From contig NZ_BMVW01000021.1 in the NCBI RefSeq assembly GCF_014650915.1, positions 26,953 through 90,952 of the forward strand: a DNA stretch of 64,000 bases. The letters are read 5' to 3'. Position numbers and translations under genes: made by a program. This DNA comes from Streptomyces poonensis (GTDB lineage: Bacteria > Actinomycetota > Actinomycetes > Streptomycetales > Streptomycetaceae). Every line of letters starts with the position of its first letter. Position 1 is the stretch's first letter. Shown here piece by piece: positions 8,493 through 17,380 of this stretch. Under the pieces are notes generated by a model. It had not been told where the DNA came from. It ran no database searches and saw only the letters and a list, made by a program, of their open reading frames with translations.

Positions 8493-9191
8493 ATGACGAC
8501 CCAGGCCGAAGGGCCCACCCTCACCGTCGACGAACTGGCCGCGCGGGCGGGCGTCACGGTGCGCACGGTCCGCTTCTACAGCACCCGGGGGCTGCTGCCG
8601 CCGCCGGTGATCGGCCCGCGCCGGGTGGGGCACTACGGCCTGGAGCACCTGGCCCGGCTGGAGCTGATCGACGCGTTGCAGCGCCAGGGCATGACGCTGG
8701 CGGCCATAGACCGCTACCTCCAGCAGCTGCCGCCGGACCTGAGCGCCCACGACCTCGCCCTCCACCGCGCGGTGGTGGCCTCCTGGGCACCGGACACCGT
8801 GGAGACCCTGACCCGGGACGAGCTGGACCGGCTGGCGGGCCGGGCGCTGAGCGAGGAGGACGTGGCCCGGCTGGGGGCGATGAACGTGGTCGCGCCCGCG
8901 GACGACGGCTCCCTCCAGGTCGACACCGGCCTCCTCAGGCTCGGGGTCCAGCTCCTCGACGTACCGCTGTCCCACGAGACGGTCCTCGCGGCCCGCACCG
9001 TCCTCCTCGACCACTCCCGCGCGGCGGCCCATGCCCTGTCGCGGCTGCTGCGCGACGCTGTGGCCGAACGCGATCCGCAGGCGGTGAAGTCCCTGTCGGC
9101 GCACATGCAGCCGCTGGTCGTACAGGCGCTGCTGACGACGTTCCAGCGGTCGCTGCGGGAGGAGCTCCGGGAGTGGCTGAAGGAGACCTGA
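8493..9191 (+). CDS. MerR family transcriptional regulator
   Basis: 232 aa from ATG 8493; a longer frame from 8388 has atypical sequence and runs through the operator motifs. The winged helix-turn-helix is at about residues 10-75, with the MerR hallmark RTVRFYSTRGLLPPP (about 24-38) and the second-wing helix beginning with the segment HYGLEHLARLELI. The C-terminal about 150 residues form a helical effector domain without the cysteines of metal-sensing MerR proteins, so the ligand is probably organic. It is divergent from the AnsP-type permease and likely controls it and itself. A loosely similar family of Streptomyces MerR proteins with large C-terminal domains is common, but no ligand is known to me. 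Confidence 0.88.
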   Translation: MTTQAEGPTLTVDELAARAGVTVRTVRFYSTRGLLPPPVIGPRRVGHYGLEHLARLELIDALQRQGMTLAAIDRYLQQLPPDLSAHDLALHRAVVASWAPDTVETLTRDELDRLAGRALSEEDVARLGAMNVVAPADDGSLQVDTGLLRLGVQLLDVPLSHETVLAARTVLLDHSRAAAHALSRLLRDAVAERDPQAVKSLSAHMQPLVVQALLTTFQRSLREELREWLKET

Positions 9192-9192
9192 G

Positions 9193-9208
9193 CCGGCCGC
9201 GCGGCCGG
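9193..9208. terminator. Short GC palindrome between convergent genes
   Basis: Perfect 16-bp palindrome (CCGGCCGC and its complement) just past the MerR stop and before the SDR stop. A modest hairpin, possibly a bidirectional terminator. Confidence 0.35.
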
Positions 9209-9236
9209 AGACCTCACCCGGGACCTCGTCCAGGGC

Positions 9237-9902
9237 CTATCCGGGCACCGGGCCGCCCGCCACGTTGAGCGTCTGCCCGGTCACGGTGCCGCTGCCCTCG
9301 TCCACCACGTACATCAGCGTCGACACCAGGTCGGCGGGCTCCTGGACGGCCGGCGCGGCGTGCGGCGTGCGGGGGGCGATCGCGTTGACGGTGATGCCGT
9401 ACGGGCCGAGGGCCGAGGCCAGCACCCGGGTGAAGCCGATCAGGGCCGCCTTCGAGGTGACGTACGGCACCATCGTCGGCGGGGCGGACAGGACGGCCGA
9501 CGAGGCGATGTTCACGATGCGGCCCCAGCCCGCCGCCTTCAGGTACGGCAGCACGGCACGGGTCAGCAGGTACGGCGCCTCCAGGTTGAACCGCATCACA
9601 TGGCGCCACTCCTCGGGCGTGATGTCCTCGAAATCCGCCTCGGGCACCGTCTCCGCGTTGTTGACCAGCACGTGCAGCGTGCCGAACCGGTCGATGACCT
9701 GTTCCAGCGCCTGGCGGAGCTGCTGTTCGTCGGTGACGTCGGGGACGACCAGCTCCACATAGTCGAGAATCTTCCCGGCCGTCTCGGGCTGCGGCTGGAG
9801 GTCCAGTCCCGCGACCCGGTAGCCGCGCCCCGCGAGCGCGACGGCGAACTGCTGCCCGAGGCCCTGGGCCGCTCCGGTCACCAGGGCTGTGCGCGTCTCC
9901 AT
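9237..9902 (-). CDS. Short-chain dehydrogenase/reductase (FabG-like)
   Basis: 221 aa from ATG 9902. Cofactor loop TGAAQGLG at residues 9-16, aspartate D34 at the end of strand 2 (favours NAD), and the catalytic set S134, Y147, K151 in the SDR order. The usual NNAG motif reads NNAE (81-84), a mild departure in the loop near the nicotinamide. Shorter than many SDRs (about 245 aa): the substrate lid after PRTPHA is reduced. It lies downstream of the beta-oxidation operon on the same strand but beyond a strong hairpin (9931-9974), so it probably has its own promoter. Substrate unknown. Confidence 0.85.
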   Translation of the reverse strand: METRTALVTGAAQGLGQQFAVALAGRGYRVAGLDLQPQPETAGKILDYVELVVPDVTDEQQLRQALEQVIDRFGTLHVLVNNAETVPEADFEDITPEEWRHVMRFNLEAPYLLTRAVLPYLKAAGWGRIVNIASSAVLSAPPTMVPYVTSKAALIGFTRVLASALGPYGITVNAIAPRTPHAAPAVQEPADLVSTLMYVVDEGSGTVTGQTLNVAGGPVPG

Positions 9903-9930
9903 GGGCCGAGTCTTGGTGAGCCGCCGGGCG

Positions 9931-9974
9931 GCGGCAAGGGCGCGTTCCACTCGTCCGGAACGGGCCCTTGCCGC
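9931..9974 (-). terminator. Terminator of the beta-oxidation operon
   Basis: 18-bp inverted repeat (9931-9948 with 9957-9974) with one mismatch and an 8-nt loop, between the stop of the fadB-like gene and the start of the SDR gene, both on the minus strand. Confidence 0.75.
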
Positions 9975-10011
9975 GCGCTCGGCCCGGCTGGGGCGGCGGC
10001 TCAGCCGCGCC

Positions 10012-12186
10012 TCAGCCGTCGCTGAAGGTCTCGCCCCGCTCGGCCTTCTCCACCAGCAGCGCCGGCGGCTGGAAACGGTCCCCGTAGCGTTCGGCGAGCT
10101 CCCGCGCGCGGGCTACGAAGCCGGGCAGCCCGCCCTCGTAGCCGTTGACGTACTGGAGCACGCCGCCGGTCCAGCCGGGGAAGCCGATGCCGAGGATGGA
10201 GCCGATGTTGGCGTCGGCTACGGAGGTCAGCACGCCTTCCTCCAGCAGCCGGACGGTGTCCAGCGCCTCGGAGAACAGCATGCGCTCCTGCATGTCCTCG
10301 AACGGGATCCGCTTGCCGGGCTCGGTGAAGTGCTCGCGCAGGCCGGGCCAGAGGCTGCCCCGCTTGCCGTCCTCGCCGTACTCGTAGAAGCCGGCGCCGC
10401 CGCTGCGGCCGGTGCGCCCGAACTCGTCGACCATGCGGTCGATGACCGCCTCGGCAGGGTGCGGGGTCCAGGTGCCGCCCGCCTCCTCGACGGCCCGCTT
10501 CGTCTCCTGGCGGATCTTCCGCGGCAGGGTGAGGGTCAGCTCGTCCATCAGGGAGAGCACCTTGGCGGGGTAGCCCGCCTGGCCCGCGGCCTGCTCGACG
10601 GAGGCGGGCTCGATGCCCTCGCCGACCATGGCGACGCCCTCGTTGATGAAGTGGCCGATGACGCGGGAGGTGAAGAAGCCGCGGCTGTCGTTGACGACGA
10701 TCGGCGTCTTGTTGATCTGCCGGACCAGGTCGAAGGCGCGGGCCAGGGCCTCGTCACCGGTGCGCCGCCCCTTGATGATCTCGACGAGCGGCATCTTGTC
10801 GACCGGCGAGAAGAAGTGCAGCCCGATGAAGTCGGTCTGCCGCTCCACGCCCTCGGCGAGCTCGCTGATGGGCAGGGTGGAGGTGTTGGAGCAGAGCAGC
10901 GCGTCCGGGGCGACGACGTTCTCGATCTCCTGGAACACCTTGTGCTTGAGCGTGGCGTCCTCGAAGACCGCCTCGATCACCGCGTCACAGCCCGCCACGT
11001 CGGCGGCCTCGGCGGTGGGCGTGATGCGGGCGAGCAGCGCGTCGGCCTTCTCCTTGGTCGTACGGCCCCTGCCGACGGCCTTGGCGCACAGCTTCTCGGA
11101 GTAGCCCTTGCCCTTGAGCGCGGCCTCCAGGGACACGTCCTTCAGGACGACCTCGATGCCCGCGCGGGCGCACGAGTAGGCGATGCCCGCGCCCATCATC
11201 CCGGCGCCGAGCACGGCGACCTTGCGGACCTTGCGGGGCTCGACGCCCTTGGGGCGGTTGGCGCCGGAGTTGACGGCCTGGAGGTCGAAGAAGAACGCCT
11301 GGATCATGTTCTTCGCGGTCTGCCCGGTGAGCAGCTCGGTGAAGTAGCGCGCCTCGATGACCTGGGCCGTCGCGAAGTCGACCTGGGAGCCCTCCACGGC
11401 GGCCGCCATGATGGCGCGGGGCGCCGGGTAGGGGGCGCCGTTGAGCTGCTTGCGCAGGTTGGCGGGGAAGGCGGGCAGGTTCGCCGCGAACTTCGGGTTC
11501 GCCGGGGTGCCGCCGGGGATCCGGTAGCCGGGCCGGTCCCAGGGCTGCTGCGACTCGGGGTTCGCCTCGATGAAGGCGCGGGCCTTGGCCAGCATCTCCT
11601 CCGGCGTGGCGGCGAGCTCGTGGACGAGGCCGTTGTCCAGGGCGCGCTGCGGGTTGTACTGGGTGCCCTGGAGGAGCACCTTGAGCAGGGCGTCGGTGAT
11701 GCCCATGAGGCGTACGGTGCGGGTGACGCCGCCGCCCGCCGGGAGCAGGCCCAGGGTGACCTCGGGGAGGCCGATCTTGGAGCCGGGCGCGTCGAGGGCG
11801 ACGCGGTGGTGGCTGGCGAGGGCGATCTCGTAGCCGCCGCCGAGGGCCGCGCCGTTGATGGCCGCGACGACCGGCTTGCCGAGGGTCTCGATACGGCGCA
11901 GGGAGTCCTTGATCTCCATGCCGGTGTCGAACGCGTCCTGCGCGTTCTCGGGACCGACCTTGATCATGTCCTTGAGGTCGCCGCCCGCGAAGAACGTCTT
12001 CTTGGCGGAGGCGTAGATGATCCCGCGGATGGAGTCCTTCTCGGCCTCCGCGCGGTCGGCGACCGCCTTGATGGAGGCCCGGAAGGCCTGGTTCATCGTG
12101 TTGGCGGACTGGTTGGGGTCGTCCAGGACGAGGGTGACGACACCGGTGTCGTCCTGTTCCCAGCGGATGGTGGTGGGCTCGGTCAT
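10012..12186 (-). CDS. fadB: FadB-type enoyl-CoA hydratase/3-hydroxyacyl-CoA dehydrogenase
   Basis: 724 aa bifunctional beta-oxidation enzyme. The N-terminal crotonase domain (about 1-190) has the oxyanion-hole segments FFAGGDLKD and NGAALGGGYE and the two catalytic glutamates at E120 and E142. The 3-hydroxyacyl-CoA dehydrogenase domain starts with the NAD loop GAGMMG (327-332), followed by SNTSTLPISELA and GLHFFSPVDKMPLVEI, which carries the catalytic histidine, and a C-terminal dimerisation domain to about 720. It hydrates trans-2-enoyl-CoA and oxidises the 3-hydroxyacyl-CoA. The thiolase gene lies 57 bp upstream and completes the cycle. Confidence 0.95.
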   Translation of the reverse strand: MTEPTTIRWEQDDTGVVTLVLDDPNQSANTMNQAFRASIKAVADRAEAEKDSIRGIIYASAKKTFFAGGDLKDMIKVGPENAQDAFDTGMEIKDSLRRIETLGKPVVAAINGAALGGGYEIALASHHRVALDAPGSKIGLPEVTLGLLPAGGGVTRTVRLMGITDALLKVLLQGTQYNPQRALDNGLVHELAATPEEMLAKARAFIEANPESQQPWDRPGYRIPGGTPANPKFAANLPAFPANLRKQLNGAPYPAPRAIMAAAVEGSQVDFATAQVIEARYFTELLTGQTAKNMIQAFFFDLQAVNSGANRPKGVEPRKVRKVAVLGAGMMGAGIAYSCARAGIEVVLKDVSLEAALKGKGYSEKLCAKAVGRGRTTKEKADALLARITPTAEAADVAGCDAVIEAVFEDATLKHKVFQEIENVVAPDALLCSNTSTLPISELAEGVERQTDFIGLHFFSPVDKMPLVEIIKGRRTGDEALARAFDLVRQINKTPIVVNDSRGFFTSRVIGHFINEGVAMVGEGIEPASVEQAAGQAGYPAKVLSLMDELTLTLPRKIRQETKRAVEEAGGTWTPHPAEAVIDRMVDEFGRTGRSGGAGFYEYGEDGKRGSLWPGLREHFTEPGKRIPFEDMQERMLFSEALDTVRLLEEGVLTSVADANIGSILGIGFPGWTGGVLQYVNGYEGGLPGFVARARELAERYGDRFQPPALLVEKAERGETFSDG

Positions 12187-12243
12187 GACGTGGGTCTCCG
12201 GTCTGCGTGAGAAGTCTCGTGGGCCGCTCGTGGTCCGCTGGGG

Positions 12244-13458
12244 TTACAGGCGCTCGACGATCGTGGCGATGCCCATGCCGCCGCCCACGCACAGCGTGGC
12301 CAGCCCGTACCGCTTGTCCTGGCGCTCGAGCTCGTCGACGAGCGTGCCGAGGATCATGGCCCCGGTCGCGCCCAGGGGGTGGCCGAGCGCGATGGCGCCG
12401 CCGTTGACGTTGACCTTGTCCAGGGAGAGCCCCATGTCCTTCACGAAGCGGAGCACGACCGCCGCGAAGGCCTCGTTGATCTCGACCAGGTCGATGTCGT
12501 CGATGGTCAGCCCGGCCTTCGCCAGGGCCTTGCGGGTGGCGGGTGCGGGACCGGTGAGCATGATGGTGGGCTCGGAGCCGGAGACGGCCGCGGAGACGAT
12601 CCGCGCGCGCGGGGTGAGCCCGTAGCGCTCGCCGACCTCCTTGGAGCCGATGGCGACCAGGGCCGCGCCGTCCACGATGCCGGAGGAGTTGCCCGCGTGG
12701 TGGACGTGGTCGATCTTCTCGACCCAGTGGTACTTCTGCAGCGCCACGGCGTCGAAGCCGCCGAGGTCGCCGATGTCCGCGAAGGACGGCTTGAGCTTCG
12801 CGAGGGAGTCGGCGGTGGTGCCGGGCCGGATGTGCTCGTCGTGGTCGAGGACGACGAGCCCGCTGCGGTCGGTGACCGGGACGACGGAGCGCTCGAACCG
12901 GCCGTCCTTCCAGGCGGTGGCCGCCCGCTCCTGGGACAGCGCCGCGTACTCGTCGACGTCGCGCCGCGAGAAGCCCTCGATGGTGGCGATGAGGTCGGCG
13001 CCGATGCCCTGCGGTACGAAGTTGGTGGCCAGGTTGGTCATCGGGTCGGCGAACCAGGCGCCGCCGTCGGAGGCCATCGGCACGCGCGACATCGACTCGA
13101 CGCCGCCCGCGAGCACCAGATCCTCCCAGCCGGAACGGACCTTCGCCGCCGCCATGTTGACGGCTTCGAGGCCTGATGCGCAGAAGCGGTTCTCCTGGAC
13201 GCCGGCGACCGTGTCGGGCAGTCCGGCGGCGATCGCGGCGATGCGGGCGATGTCGGAGCCCTGGTCGCCGACGGGGCCGACGACACCGAGCACGATGTCG
13301 TCGATCGCGGCGGGATCGAGGCCGGGGAAGCGGCGCCTGACCTCGTGGATCAGTCCGGTCACCAGGTCGATGGGCTTGGTGCCGTGCAGGGCGCCGTTCG
13401 CCTTGCCGCGCCCGCGCGGGGTGCGGATCGCGTCGTACACGTACGCTTCGGTGCTCAC
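12244..13458 (-). CDS. fadA: Acetyl-CoA C-acyltransferase (thiolase, FadA-type)
   Basis: 404 aa thiolase. The nucleophile C93 is in ENRFCASGLEA, the general base H360 in ALGHPLGATGA, and the second cysteine C390 in CVGGGMG. It cleaves 3-ketoacyl-CoA with CoA to acetyl-CoA and a shortened acyl-CoA. Together with the FadB-like gene it forms the usual two-gene fad unit; the CoA-transferase gene lies 67 bp upstream on the same strand, so a three-gene transcript is likely. A second, separate thiolase in this window (pcaF) belongs to aromatic degradation and is only a distant paralogue. Not easily separated by sequence from biosynthetic acetoacetyl-CoA thiolases, but the context points to degradation. 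Confidence 0.93.
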   Translation of the reverse strand: MSTEAYVYDAIRTPRGRGKANGALHGTKPIDLVTGLIHEVRRRFPGLDPAAIDDIVLGVVGPVGDQGSDIARIAAIAAGLPDTVAGVQENRFCASGLEAVNMAAAKVRSGWEDLVLAGGVESMSRVPMASDGGAWFADPMTNLATNFVPQGIGADLIATIEGFSRRDVDEYAALSQERAATAWKDGRFERSVVPVTDRSGLVVLDHDEHIRPGTTADSLAKLKPSFADIGDLGGFDAVALQKYHWVEKIDHVHHAGNSSGIVDGAALVAIGSKEVGERYGLTPRARIVSAAVSGSEPTIMLTGPAPATRKALAKAGLTIDDIDLVEINEAFAAVVLRFVKDMGLSLDKVNVNGGAIALGHPLGATGAMILGTLVDELERQDKRYGLATLCVGGGMGIATIVERL

Positions 13459-13525
13459 GGGTGTGGCCTTTCGGGTGGCGGGAGGGTGGGCCGTTCGGAG
13501 GTGTCGGAAAGGGCGGCGGGACCGG

Positions 13526-14662
13526 TCATCGGCCGTCCTTCAGCAGACGGGGTATGCCCCAGTCGCGGGCCACGTCCGCGGTGCCGTCGCCCGGCCGGGC
13601 GGGGCCACCGCGTACGGAGGCGGGGGTGGCGGAGAAACGGGGCGCGGGCGCGGGCTGGGTGATGCCGTCCGCCTCGGTGAACGTGCCGCGTGCGGCGAGG
13701 TGCGGGTGGTGCGGTGCCTCGCGCAGCGACAGCACGGGCGCCACGCACGCGTCGGAGCTCGCGAAGACGGCCGTCCACTCGTCGCGCGTACGGGTTCTGA
13801 AGCGGGCCGCGACCGTCTCGCGCAGCTCGTCCCAGCGCGCCAGGTCCCAGCGGTCCGGCAGCTGGTCCGCGATGCCGAGCAGTGCGGTGAACTCGTCGTA
13901 GAACTGCTGCTCCAGGGCGCCCACCGCCATGTACCGGCCGTCGGCGGTCTCGTACGTCCCGTAGAAGGGGCAGCCGCCGTCGAGGAGGTTGGCGCCGCGC
14001 CGGTCCTGCCAGCTCCCGGCGGCGAGCATGCCGTGGATCATCGTGGCGAGGTGCGCGGCGCCGTCCACGATGGCCGCGTCCACGACCTGTCCGGTGCCGG
14101 TCGCGCGCGCGTGGTGCAGGGCGGCGAGGACACCGACGACGAGGTAGAGGGAGCCGCCCGCGTAGTCGCCCAGGAGGTTGGCCGGGACGGCGGGCGGCTC
14201 GTCCGGATCGCCGATCATCCCGAGGACGCCGGTCGGCGCGAGGTAGGCGATGTCGTGCCCCGCGCGCGGGGCGAGCGGGCCCTGCTGTCCCCAGCCGGTC
14301 ATCCGGCCGTAGACGAGCCGGGGATTGCGGGCGTGGCAGGCCTCCGGGCCGATCCCGAGGCGTTCGGCGACGGCCGGGCGGTAGCCCTCGATGAGAATGT
14401 CCGCGCGTTCGGCGAGGTCGAGCACGGTGTCCGGGCCGTCCTCGGCCTTGAGGTCGACGATCACCGAGCGTTTGTTGCGGTTGGTGACGTCGTACGCGGG
14501 GTCGATGCCGAGCGCCGTGCCGCCGGGGCGGTCCACCCGCACCACGTCGGCGCCGAGGTCGCCCAGCAGCATCGCCGCGAACGGCCCCGGGCCGATGCCG
14601 GCGAGTTCGACCACGCGCACGCCGCCGAGCGGGCCGCGCCCGGGCGTCCCTGCCACTGTCAT
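13526..14662 (-). CDS. CaiB/BaiF family CoA transferase (racemase-like)
   Basis: 378 aa from ATG 14662; a longer frame to 14875 is not supported. Begins with LGGVRVVELAGIGPGPFAAM, then LGDLGADVVRVDRPGG and NRNKRSVIVDLK, all classic class III CoA-transferase / alpha-methylacyl-CoA racemase elements. The aspartate in GHDIAYLAPTG is the expected acyl-aspartate residue. The extended GGCPFYGTYETADGRYMAVGALE segment is typical of the racemase subgroup (Mcr), which epimerises 2-methyl-branched acyl-CoA before beta-oxidation. That fits its place at the head of the thiolase and fadB-like genes. Formyl- or succinyl-CoA transfer is the alternative. Confidence 0.88.
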   Translation of the reverse strand: MTVAGTPGRGPLGGVRVVELAGIGPGPFAAMLLGDLGADVVRVDRPGGTALGIDPAYDVTNRNKRSVIVDLKAEDGPDTVLDLAERADILIEGYRPAVAERLGIGPEACHARNPRLVYGRMTGWGQQGPLAPRAGHDIAYLAPTGVLGMIGDPDEPPAVPANLLGDYAGGSLYLVVGVLAALHHARATGTGQVVDAAIVDGAAHLATMIHGMLAAGSWQDRRGANLLDGGCPFYGTYETADGRYMAVGALEQQFYDEFTALLGIADQLPDRWDLARWDELRETVAARFRTRTRDEWTAVFASSDACVAPVLSLREAPHHPHLAARGTFTEADGITQPAPAPRFSATPASVRGGPARPGDGTADVARDWGIPRLLKDGR

Positions 14663-14710
14663 CGCACCCCCTGCGATGTGACACTCCTGATGTAACACCA
14701 ACGATGCTAA

Positions 14711-14757
14711 GAACGGGTTCCACTCGGCACAAGACCTGAACGAGCAAGCGCTTAGCC
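14711..14757. promoter_or_regulatory. Operator-like dyads upstream of the beta-oxidation operon
   Basis: Two dyads lie in the 233-bp divergent region: GAACGGGTTC (14711-14720) and GAGCAAGCGCTTAGC (14743-14757), the latter a one-base departure from the GCAAGCGCTTGC type bound by many TetR-family regulators of acyl-CoA metabolism. No regulator gene is adjacent, so a remote one would act here. Inference from sequence pattern only. Confidence 0.4.
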
Positions 14758-14895
14758 ACGGTACCCCGGTGGCGGACGAGTCCCTCCGGGGCGCGCCCCC
14801 GGCCGGAACAGGGATGACGCGAGCGTCCCGCCGGCCCGGGCGCTCGTCCCGCACGCTAGCCTCGGCCACCCACAACGGCGCGGGCTAGGAGTGTC

Positions 14896-16149
14896 ATGAG
14901 CATGCACGACGGAGCGGAGCGGGCCGACCTGCCGGCGGACCGGGCACACCGGCCTGACCGGGCACACCGGCCTGACCGGGCACACCGGCCGGACCGCGCG
15001 TACGACATCGTGCTCTTCGGTGCCACGGGATTCGTCGGCGAGCTCACGGCGGAGTACCTCGCCGCGCACGCGCCGCAGGACCTGCGGTGGGCGGTCGCGG
15101 GCCGCAGCGAGCGGAAGCTGAAGCGGCTGCGCGAGCGGCTGCCCGGCGGCGAGGGCGTCGGGGTGCTGACCGCGGACGCCGCCGATCCCGGCTCGGTGCG
15201 CGAACTCGCCCGCAGTACGCGCGTGCTGGCCACGACGGTCGGCCCGTACCTGACGTACGGCGGGGACCTCGTGGCCGCGTGCGCCGACGCCGGCACCGAC
15301 TACCTGGACCTCACCGGCGAGCCGGAGTTCGTGGACCTGACGTACGTACGGCACGACGCACGCGCGCGGGAGACCGGGGCCCGGCTGGTGCACTCCTGCG
15401 GCTTCGACTCCGTCCCGCACGACCTGGGTGTGTACTTCACCGTGCGGCAGCTCCCGAAGGGGGTGCCGGTCACCGTGGACGGGTTCGTGCGGACCGGCGC
15501 GATGTTCTCGGGCGGTACGTTCGCCTCCGCGCTCACCCAGTTCTCGCGCGGGCGGCAGTTGCTGGCCGCGGCGCGGGACCGGCGGCGGCACGAGCCGCGG
15601 ACGCCGGGGCGGCGGGTCCGTGCGGCACTGGGTGCGCCCCGGTTCGCGGGCGAGGTCGGCGCGTGGGCGCTTCCGCTGCCCACGATCGACGGGCAGGTGG
15701 TGGAGCGGTCGGCACGGGCGCTGCGGCGGTACGGGCCGGACTTCCGCTACCGCCACTACGCGGCCGTCGAGAGCCTGCCGTACGCGGTGGGCGGGACCGC
15801 CGCCGTGGGCGGGGTGGTCGCGGCCGCCCAACTGCCGCCCGCTCGGCGCTGGTTGTCGTCGCGGCTGAAGCCCGGTGACGGGCCGAGCGCGGAGCGGCGG
15901 GAGCGGAGCTGGTTCTCGGTGCGCTTCGTGGGCGAGGGCGGCGGGCACCGCGTGCTCACGGAGGTGTCGGGCGGTGATCCCGGTTACGGCGAGACGGCGA
16001 AGATGCTGGCCGAGTCGGCGCTGTGCCTGGCCCTCGACGGCCTTCCGCACACGGCGGGACAGGTCACGACGGCGGTCGCGATGGGCGACGCCCTGATCGG
16101 GCGGCTGCGCGCGGCGGGGATCGGGTTCCGGGTGGCCGCCTCACGGTGA
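14896..16149 (+). CDS. Saccharopine dehydrogenase-like trans-acting enoyl reductase family protein
   Basis: 417 aa. The N-terminal Rossmann domain carries YDIVLFGATGFVGELTAEYL (about 36-55), followed by WAVAGRSERKL, the pattern of the saccharopine-dehydrogenase/trans-acting enoyl reductase group related to mycobacterial Rv2449c/Rv2953. The YLDLTGEPEF and VHSCGFDSVPHDLG segments are also characteristic. These proteins reduce double bonds in complex lipids or are uncharacterised. Start is ambiguous: AGGAG at 14887-14891 lies 4 nt before ATG 14896 and 10 nt before ATG 14902. The N-terminus holds three copies of a hexapeptide DRAHRP encoded by an 18-bp tandem repeat. Divergent from the CoA-transferase gene. 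Confidence 0.85.
   Translation: MSMHDGAERADLPADRAHRPDRAHRPDRAHRPDRAYDIVLFGATGFVGELTAEYLAAHAPQDLRWAVAGRSERKLKRLRERLPGGEGVGVLTADAADPGSVRELARSTRVLATTVGPYLTYGGDLVAACADAGTDYLDLTGEPEFVDLTYVRHDARARETGARLVHSCGFDSVPHDLGVYFTVRQLPKGVPVTVDGFVRTGAMFSGGTFASALTQFSRGRQLLAAARDRRRHEPRTPGRRVRAALGAPRFAGEVGAWALPLPTIDGQVVERSARALRRYGPDFRYRHYAAVESLPYAVGGTAAVGGVVAAAQLPPARRWLSSRLKPGDGPSAERRERSWFSVRFVGEGGGHRVLTEVSGGDPGYGETAKMLAESALCLALDGLPHTAGQVTTAVAMGDALIGRLRAAGIGFRVAASR
14938..14991 (+). repeat. 18-bp tandem repeat, three copies, in-frame
   Basis: Units at 14938-14955, 14956-14973 and 14974-14991 differ by a single base. They encode DRAHRP three times in the N-terminal tail before the Rossmann fold, so copy-number change would keep the frame. 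Confidence 0.95.
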
Positions 16150-16206
16150 GACGCCGCGCGGTCGGCGGGTGGGTCCGGTAATGACCGACTTCCTGGGGCA
16201 GGGTCC

Positions 16207-16353
16207 TTACCCGGCCCACCCGCTGACCGTGTAGACCATCCCGGCGACCCAGGCGAGGCCGGCGAGCACGGCGAGGACCAGCCCCGCCGTCACGGCCCGC
16301 CCGGCGGGCTGGACGGAACTGGCGGCGGGCTTCCGGGCGCGGCGTGTCGTCAT
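16207..16353 (-). CDS. Small single-pass membrane protein
   Basis: 48 aa, ATG 16353, too short for usual ORF cut-offs. A basic N-terminus (MTTRRARKPA) precedes one hydrophobic helix (about residues 21-42, ending near MVYTVSGWAG). Codon bias of the frame is typical of real genes here, and the positive-inside arrangement suggests an N-in topology. It lies 57 bp from the end of the convergent saccharopine-dehydrogenase-like gene. I do not recognise it. Endonuclease V lies upstream on the same strand (122 bp). It could also be an accident of composition, but the positive N-terminus plus clean helix argues for a gene. Confidence 0.55.
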   Translation of the reverse strand: MTTRRARKPAASSVQPAGRAVTAGLVLAVLAGLAWVAGMVYTVSGWAG

Positions 16354-16475
16354 GGGAACCAGCGTGCCCACCAGGGCGCCGTGCTCACATCCGTAGAGGT
16401 ACTCAGACCGGGTACTCAGACGCGGCCTCTGACCGCACCCCGATCTCAGGCACCGGGCAACCCCCGTGCCCCGCC

Positions 16476-17165
16476 TCACACTTGAGCCTCCTTGAGTGCC
16501 CGCCGGCACAGCGCGTCCGCGCGACGGGTGGACTCCGGAAGCCGGTAACCGGACGTGAGCGCGAGGGTGTGCGCGCACGCGTTGTCGATGCTCACCCGGT
16601 GGCCGACGGACACGTACACCGGCTTGACGCCGTCCCGGGTGCGCAGCGCGCGGCCCACTTCCTCGGTGCCCGCGAGGAGCGGGGAGCTGCTCCCGCGCGC
16701 GGGACCCGGATCGTCGTGGGTGAAGGTGAAGGGGTTCTTGGCGACCCCGATGGCGGGGAGCCCGGTGAGGACGCCGAGATGGCTGGCGAGACCGAAGCGG
16801 CGCGGGTGGGCGAGCCCGTACCCGTCGCACACGACGAGCCCCGGGGCACAGGGCAGCGCCTCCAGGGCGGCGAGGACGGTGGGGATCTCCCGGAAGGCGA
16901 GCAGTCCGGGCACATACGGGAAGGAGACGCGGCCGACGGCCGTGGCCTCGGCGACCGTGCCGAGGGTCGCCGCGTCCAGGACCACGGCCGCCGCCACGAC
17001 GATGTCCCGCGCGTCGTCGTAGGCGACGTCCACACCGGTCACGTGCCCGGTGCCGGGCGGCGGGCCGGTCTCGTCGAGGACCACCCCGCCGCGCAGCTCG
17101 TCCTGCACGGCCAGGGCCTGTTCTTCGGTCGCGGGCCAGCCCGCGGGGATCCGCACGGTCGTCAT
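16476..17165 (-). CDS. nfi: Endonuclease V (deoxyinosine 3' endonuclease)
   Basis: 229 aa from ATG 17165. Catalytic aspartate D46 lies in VTGVDVAYDD, the wedge motif PYVPG at residues 83-87, the second acidic site D114 in VVCDGYGLAHPRR, and the C-terminal GHRVSIDNA segment completes the RNase H-like site. It nicks DNA (or RNA) one base 3' of inosine and starts repair of deaminated adenine. Length matches the family. The 215 bp upstream contain degenerate short repeats (see 17291-17330). In-frame codons further upstream (to 17300) lie in that repeat region and I do not take them as coding. Confidence 0.93.
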   Translation of the reverse strand: MTTVRIPAGWPATEEQALAVQDELRGGVVLDETGPPPGTGHVTGVDVAYDDARDIVVAAAVVLDAATLGTVAEATAVGRVSFPYVPGLLAFREIPTVLAALEALPCAPGLVVCDGYGLAHPRRFGLASHLGVLTGLPAIGVAKNPFTFTHDDPGPARGSSSPLLAGTEEVGRALRTRDGVKPVYVSVGHRVSIDNACAHTLALTSGYRLPESTRRADALCRRALKEAQV

Positions 17166-17290
17166 GGTGGTGCCGAGCCTACGGTCCCCGGGGCCGGGCG
17201 CCCGTGCCGGGCCCCGGCGCTGTTCGCCCAGGTCTCGGAACCAGGGCTTGCAACCACCAGGGCGTGGAATCAGGGCCTGGAAAGAAGGTC

Positions 17291-17330
17291 TGCCTGGCAT
17301 ATCAGGGTCTGGCCTGGCCTATCAGAGTTC
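17291..17330. repeat. Degenerate 20-bp tandem repeat upstream of endonuclease V
   Basis: 17291-17310 and 17311-17330 match at 15 of 20 positions. CAGGGC also recurs at 17242, 17258 and 17271. The whole 17166-17380 stretch is less GC-rich than its surroundings and has no gene. Confidence 0.5.
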
Positions 17331-17380
17331 GGTCTGGAATACATGGCTTGGACCCAAGGCTTCGGCCGGGGCCGGCGGCC

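Noticed and set aside
14711..14720. KstR-type (cholesterol regulon) site
   Set aside because: GAACGGGTTC shares the AACnnGTT core but lacks the flanking T on one side; kept only as a generic dyad.
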